Assembly (NCBI RefSeq): GCF_026000435.1
Contig: NZ_AP026763.1
Span: 372,001-436,000, forward strand
DNA: 64,000 nucleotides
DNA from: Vibrio sp. STUT-A11
GTDB lineage: Bacteria; Pseudomonadota; Gammaproteobacteria; Enterobacterales; Vibrionaceae
Direction of reading: 5' to 3'
The stretch's first letter is position 1. Every line of letters starts with the position of its first letter. Below the pieces are notes generated by a model. That model searched no databases, had not been told where the DNA came from, and saw nothing but the letters and a program-made list of their open reading frames with translations. Below are positions 60,454-64,000 of the stretch, one piece after another. The position numbers and the translations under genes were made by a program.

Positions 60454-61383
60454 TTACAGTGTTTCGTTTAGAACCAGTGCCAACAATGCCTGACGGGCGT
60501 AGACACCGTTCTGAGCTTGCTGGAAGTAGTAAGCGTGTGGCGTTTTATCAACGTCAGTGGTGATTTCATCCACTCGTGGTAGTGGGTGTAGTACTTTTAG
60601 ATTTTCACGCGCGCCTTCTAGCATTGCTGCTGTCAGGATATAAGCTGATTTGATGTGTGCGTATTCTGACTCATCAAAACGCTCTTTCTGTACGCGGGTC
60701 ATGTACAGGATGTCTAGATCAGGAATGACGGTTTCCATGTCGGTATGCAGGCTGTATTCAATGCCAGCTTCATCGAGTTCTTCACAGAGGTAGTCAGGCA
60801 TCGCCAGTGCTTCTGGAGCAACAAAGAAGAAGCGAACATTATTGAACTTCGCCAGAGCCTGAGTCAGTGAGTGTACGGTGCGGCCGTATTTTAAGTCACC
60901 AACGAAAGCCACATTAAGGTTATCTAAGCGGCCTTGCGTTTCTGCGATGGTATAAAGGTCTAGCAGAGTTTGAGTTGGATGCTGGTTTGCACCGTCACCA
61001 GCGTTAATCACCGGTACGCCGTTTGAAAACTCAGAAGCCAGACGTGCCGCGCCTTCCTGAGGGTGGCGCATAACAAAAGCGTCTACATACGAAGAAATAA
61101 CTTGCACAGAATCAGAAAGCGTTTCGCCTTTCTTCGCCAGAGAAGTATTTCCATCATTATCAAAACCAATGACGTCACCGCCCACGCGTTGAATTGCTGT
61201 CTCAAACGACAGGCGTGTGCGTGTTGATGGCTCAAAGAAACAGCTCGCAACGACTTTATTTTTAATCAGTTCTGGTTGAGGTTCCTTTTTCAGGCTACCT
61301 GCTGTTGCGACAATAAGTTCCAGCTCTTCACGTGAAAGCTCTGGAATAGAGATGATGTGCTTCTGGTAAAGCGAGTTCGCCAT
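60454..61383 (-). CDS. pyrB: Aspartate carbamoyltransferase catalytic chain
   Basis: PyrB joins carbamoyl phosphate and aspartate, the first committed step of pyrimidine synthesis. The carbamoyl-phosphate motif FEPSTRTRLSFE lies near residues 51-62, with HPTQTLLDL (about 134-142) and HPLPRVDEI (about 265-273). The start is ATG 61383 (MANSLYQKH); an open frame 15 codons upstream is part of the leader. It is 309 residues long. Expression should follow pyrimidine supply through the leader described at 61446-61566. Confidence 0.98.
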   Translation of the reverse strand: MANSLYQKHIISIPELSREELELIVATAGSLKKEPQPELIKNKVVASCFFEPSTRTRLSFETAIQRVGGDVIGFDNDGNTSLAKKGETLSDSVQVISSYVDAFVMRHPQEGAARLASEFSNGVPVINAGDGANQHPTQTLLDLYTIAETQGRLDNLNVAFVGDLKYGRTVHSLTQALAKFNNVRFFFVAPEALAMPDYLCEELDEAGIEYSLHTDMETVIPDLDILYMTRVQKERFDESEYAHIKSAYILTAAMLEGARENLKVLHPLPRVDEITTDVDKTPHAYYFQQAQNGVYARQALLALVLNETL

Positions 61384-61445
61384 GATCTTCTTCCCTATAA
61401 CAGTGATGACTATCTCCAAAATTAACATTGAGGAATTTTGGACAT

Positions 61446-61472
61446 AAAAAAACCTCCCAAATGGGGAGGTTT
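61446..61472 (-). terminator. Attenuator terminator of pyrBI
   Basis: AACCTCCC (61451-61458) and GGGAGGTT (61464-61471) form the stem; on the minus strand a run of seven T follows. The stem begins inside the stop codon region of the leader peptide, so a ribosome close behind RNA polymerase would block its folding, as in the E. coli pyrBI system. Confidence 0.9.
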
Positions 61473-61566
61473 AAAAATCGATAGAATTAACGAAAATAAC
61501 ACCACGCAAGCGTAGTCGCTTAGTTAGAGCAAATCGCGTTGTTACGGCAGCAATCAGCGTGGTCAT
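61471..61566 (-). CDS. pyrL: pyrBI operon leader peptide
   Basis: A 31-residue frame on the minus strand, MTTLIAAVTTRFALTKRLRL then GVIFVNSIDF, ending at TAA 61471. Its end is encoded by a T-rich stretch (GTTATTTTCGTTAATTCT) that would make RNA polymerase pause when UTP is low, and its stop overlaps the attenuator. This is the known pyrBI logic: low UTP slows polymerase, the leader ribosome catches up and prevents termination. The sequence itself differs from the 44-residue E. coli leader. Confidence 0.85.
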   Translation of the reverse strand: MTTLIAAVTTRFALTKRLRLRGVIFVNSIDF

Positions 61567-61594
61567 TTCTTAATCCTCAGACAAATTGCCGAGC

Positions 61595-61622
61595 ATTATA
61601 CGCCTAACTTTTACTAGTGCAA
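61595..61622 (-). promoter_or_regulatory. Promoter of the pyrL-pyrB-pyrI operon
   Basis: On the minus strand TTGCAC (61622-61617), 16-nt spacer, and a perfect TATAAT (61600-61595). The expected start near 61588 gives a leader RNA of about 20 bases before the pyrL ATG. Confidence 0.8.
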
Positions 61623-61656
61623 GCGATTACATCATGGTTTTTGTTACTAAAATCCG

Positions 61657-62661
61657 TTAACTTCCCAGCGTTGCCACCATCACGGCTTTGATCGTGTGCA
61701 TGCGGTTTTCTGCTTCATCGAAGACGATAGAATATTCAGACTCAAACACGTCTTCTGTCACTTCCAAACCTTTCATGCCGTATTTCTCAGCCACTTCTTT
61801 ACCAACGGTGGTTTCATCATTGTGGAACGCAGGTAGACAGTGCATAAACTTCACATGCGGATTGCCGGTCTGTTTAATCACATCCATATTGATTTGGTAA
61901 GGCTTCATTAGGGCAACACGTTCATCCCAAGCTTCTGCAGATTCACCCATCGATACCCAAACATCGGTATACAAGAAATCACAGCCCTTAACGCCTTCTT
62001 CAACGTTTTCGGTTAGCGTGATCTTAGCACCTGTTTGCTGCGCAATTTCCTGACATGTGGCAACAAGCTCTTCTTCCGGCCAGAATGCTTTTGGCGCAAT
62101 CAAACGAATATCCATGCCCATTTTAGCCGCACCGACCATCAGTGAGTTACCCATGTTATTGCGAGCGTCACCTAAGTAGGCAAAAGTGATGTTATGCAGT
62201 TGCTTTCCACGTCCATGCTCTTGCATGGTTAGGAAGTCTGCGAGGATTTGCGTCGGATGGAATTCATCCGTTAGACCATTCCATACCGGTACACCAGCAT
62301 AAGCACCAAGATCTTCCACGATCGCCTGACCAAAACCACGGTATTCGATACCATCATACATACGGCCCAATACGCGCGCGGTATCTTTCATCGATTCTTT
62401 ATGGCCAATTTGAGATCCAGAAGGACCAATGTAAGAGACTTGAGCGCCCTGATCAAAAGCCGCAACTTCGAACGCACATCGGGTTCGAGTAGAAGATTTC
62501 TCAAAGATGAGTGCGATATTTTTACCTTGGAGTGTCTTCTGCTCTGTTCCTGCATATTTGGCTTTTTTCAGCTCTGCAGACAGTTCGAGCAAGAACTGGA
62601 TTTCTTTGCTTGAGAAATCTAATAGCTTCAAAAAGTTGCGATTTCGTAAATTGAAAGCCAT
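61657..62661 (-). CDS. argF: Ornithine carbamoyltransferase
   Basis: Makes citrulline from ornithine and carbamoyl phosphate, or the reverse in arginine breakdown. The carbamoyl-phosphate motif EKSSTRTRCAFE is near residues 54-65, HPTQILADFL near 134-143 and the catalytic HCLPAFHN near 273-280. It is 334 residues long. It follows arcA, with a terminator between, so the sequence does not settle whether it is the anabolic (argF) or catabolic (arcB) form. Confidence 0.92.
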   Translation of the reverse strand: MAFNLRNRNFLKLLDFSSKEIQFLLELSAELKKAKYAGTEQKTLQGKNIALIFEKSSTRTRCAFEVAAFDQGAQVSYIGPSGSQIGHKESMKDTARVLGRMYDGIEYRGFGQAIVEDLGAYAGVPVWNGLTDEFHPTQILADFLTMQEHGRGKQLHNITFAYLGDARNNMGNSLMVGAAKMGMDIRLIAPKAFWPEEELVATCQEIAQQTGAKITLTENVEEGVKGCDFLYTDVWVSMGESAEAWDERVALMKPYQINMDVIKQTGNPHVKFMHCLPAFHNDETTVGKEVAEKYGMKGLEVTEDVFESEYSIVFDEAENRMHTIKAVMVATLGS

Positions 62662-62696
62662 AGCTCGTCCCTTTGTACGTGTGATTGATTTTGAAT

Positions 62697-62745
62697 CACT
62701 GCATTAAAACATATAAATGCTTTTATTGTGAATAATTATTTTAAT
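62697..62745 (-). promoter_or_regulatory. argF promoter with possible ArgR boxes
   Basis: On the minus strand TTCACA, 17-nt spacer, TTTTAA forms a candidate promoter. It overlaps TTGTGAATAATTATTTTAAT (62726-62745, read on plus), which resembles the ArgR half-site pattern TGAAT-N4-ATTCA with two mismatches, and a weaker TGCATTAAAACATA nearby. The two lie 11 bp apart, not the usual 3, so this is tentative. Confidence 0.3.
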
Positions 62746-62753
62746 TAAAAACT

Positions 62754-62783
62754 AAAAAAGGTTGATGTATTCACATCAACCTT
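62754..62783 (-). terminator. Terminator of arcA
   Basis: AAGGTTGATG and CATCAACCTT (62758-62767 and 62774-62783) form a 10-bp stem with loop TATTCA. On the minus strand the stem is followed by T-rich sequence. It separates arcA from argF. Confidence 0.8.
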
Positions 62784-62811
62784 AGTTTTTATTCACTGGT
62801 AAGGAAAGCGA

Positions 62812-64000
62812 TTAGATATCGTCTCTTTCGATTGGACAGCTCATACAGCGAGCACCACCACGGCCACGACCTAACTCGTTACCTGGTACCGTCAATACTT
62901 GAATGCCGGCTTTATCGTACTTCTCGTTGGTGTAGACGTTACGTTCGTAACCAATCACCACACCTGGTTTCACCGTCAGTACGTTGTTGGCATCATTCCA
63001 CTGTTCACGCTCTGCTTCGTAGCTGTCACCGCCGGTTGTGATTATTTTCAGCTGATCTAAGCCAAGTGCTGATTCAATCGCATGCAGGTAGTTGTGCGAT
63101 GCTTCAACATTCATTTCACCGTCAGTGCCTTTCGGAGTCAGACGCCATGTATCCAGATCTTTACGCATGATCTCTGGGTAGACTGAAAAAGTATCGACGT
63201 CCATGTGTGTCATGACCGTATCCAGGTGCATACATGAACGGTGTTTAGGGAGATCAATCGCAATCACTTCTGTTGCCTGACCCGCTTTAAACAGGTTAGC
63301 AGCCAGGTTTTCTACACCTTGCGCTGTGGTACGTTCAGACATACCTACCAGAACTGCGCCTTTACCGATAACCAGAACGTCACCACCTTCAACGTTAGCG
63401 TTATCGTAGTGTAGGTCTTCATCGCCAAAGTATTTAATGAAGTCCTGGCCGGCAAAGATTGGGTGCCAGCGATAAATGGCGCGCAAGTGGTTTGTTTCGC
63501 GTTGACGTGCAGGCATCATCATTGGGTTTAGGGAAACACCGCCGTAGACCCAGCAAGATGTATCGCGGGTAAATAGATGGTTTGGCAATGGTTCAATAAC
63601 GAAGTCTAGAGGGCGACGCATCTTCGGTAGCATAGAAGATGATTTGATTGGCAGCTCAGAGTAGGCCAACCCACCCAGCAAGACTGATGCTAGGTGCTCA
63701 TTGTCCATTTCTGCAAAATACACACGAAGATCGCGGGCAAAGGTTGGGCCGTAGCGGAAGTCAGAAATCTGAGTATCCAATAGCCACTTTTTCGCTTCTG
63801 GAACCGCGAGGGTTTCGACGAGTAAATCGTGAAGTAGAAGTACTTCTACATCTTGGTCGCGTAAAGTACGAGCGAAAGCATCATGCTCTTCACCTGCCGC
63901 TTCTACCGCAAGAACATCATCAAACAATAACTCATGACAGTTAGATGGTGTTAAGTGGGTTAGGGCGCGCTCAGGGCGATTTAATAGAACTCGTCTTAGT
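62812..64000 (-). CDS. arcA: Arginine deiminase (5'-truncated by window edge)
   Basis: Arginine deiminase converts arginine to citrulline and ammonia, the first step of the fermentative arginine pathway and an acid-stress response. The visible part runs through the right edge; the frame remains open beyond the ATG at 63927 with LRRVLLNRPERALTHLTPSN, typical of the real N-terminus. The catalytic Cys lies in GGARCMSCPIERDDI at the C-terminus. Other family blocks are EGGDVLVIGKGAVLVGMSER and the HLDTVMTHMD segment. Only the first ten or so residues are missing. Confidence 0.97.
   Translation of the reverse strand, partial: LRRVLLNRPERALTHLTPSNCHELLFDDVLAVEAAGEEHDAFARTLRDQDVEVLLLHDLLVETLAVPEAKKWLLDTQISDFRYGPTFARDLRVYFAEMDNEHLASVLLGGLAYSELPIKSSSMLPKMRRPLDFVIEPLPNHLFTRDTSCWVYGGVSLNPMMMPARQRETNHLRAIYRWHPIFAGQDFIKYFGDEDLHYDNANVEGGDVLVIGKGAVLVGMSERTTAQGVENLAANLFKAGQATEVIAIDLPKHRSCMHLDTVMTHMDVDTFSVYPEIMRKDLDTWRLTPKGTDGEMNVEASHNYLHAIESALGLDQLKIITTGGDSYEAEREQWNDANNVLTVKPGVVIGYERNVYTNEKYDKAGIQVLTVPGNELGRGRGGARCMSCPIERDDI

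Overview
The window is a piece of the main chromosome of a Vibrio species. The evidence is the gene order galU-qstR-ssb-msh locus-mreBCD, the vibrio-type MSHA pilus cluster, the competence regulator QstR, and intact runs such as ptsO-rapZ-ptsN-hpf-rpoN-lptBAC-kdsD-yrbG and mlaFEDCB-ibaG-murA. I cannot name the species. I saw no rRNA, tRNA, prophage, integron or CRISPR array. Both ends cut genes: galU at the left, arcA at the right.

Layout. 1-2.4 kb: galU and qstR on the minus strand, diverging from ssb. 2.6-21.6 kb: the MSHA type IV pilus locus. It holds a CsrD-like regulator (mshH), an assembly block mshIJKLMNEGF, and a structural block with the major pilin mshA, a very short pilin-like gene, the minor pilins mshC/D/O, mshP and the giant mshQ. 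21.7-32.6 kb: mreBCD, yhdE (Maf), rng, yhdP, a nitrilase-family gene and tldD, all on the plus strand. 32.9-45.5 kb: short blocks in alternating directions (PIN-PhoH ATPase, rapA, an unusual Nramp-like carrier, rluA, a 2-hydroxyacid dehydrogenase, darP, pmbA, mgtE). 46-53.3 kb (minus): nitrogen PTS, ribosome hibernation, sigma-54, LPS transport, kdsD and a cation/Ca2+ exchanger. 53.8-59.2 kb (plus): the Mla lipid pathway, ibaG, murA and an acyltransferase. 59.4-64 kb (minus): ridA, pyrI, pyrB with its leader peptide, argF and arcA.

The main themes are cell-envelope building (mre, lpt, kdsD, mla, murA, yhdP, plsC), surface attachment under c-di-GMP control (MshE carries a c-di-GMP-binding N domain), and carbamoyl-phosphate metabolism (argF, pyrBI).

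The least ordinary content is between genes. A repeat of about 130 bp made of two hairpins sits in all five tail-to-tail gene junctions of the window and in no other gap. At two of these it lies inside larger elements whose ends are CCTAGG-rich inverted arms filling the space from stop codon to stop codon. A third element of that type, next to mgtE, carries 22 perfect copies of a 7-bp unit instead. A separate 161-bp palindromic MITE-like element lies upstream of rapA. Also notable are the absence of kdsC and mshB from their usual places, an Nramp-like protein without the canonical metal-binding motifs, and a pyrBI-type attenuator with a 31-residue leader peptide.
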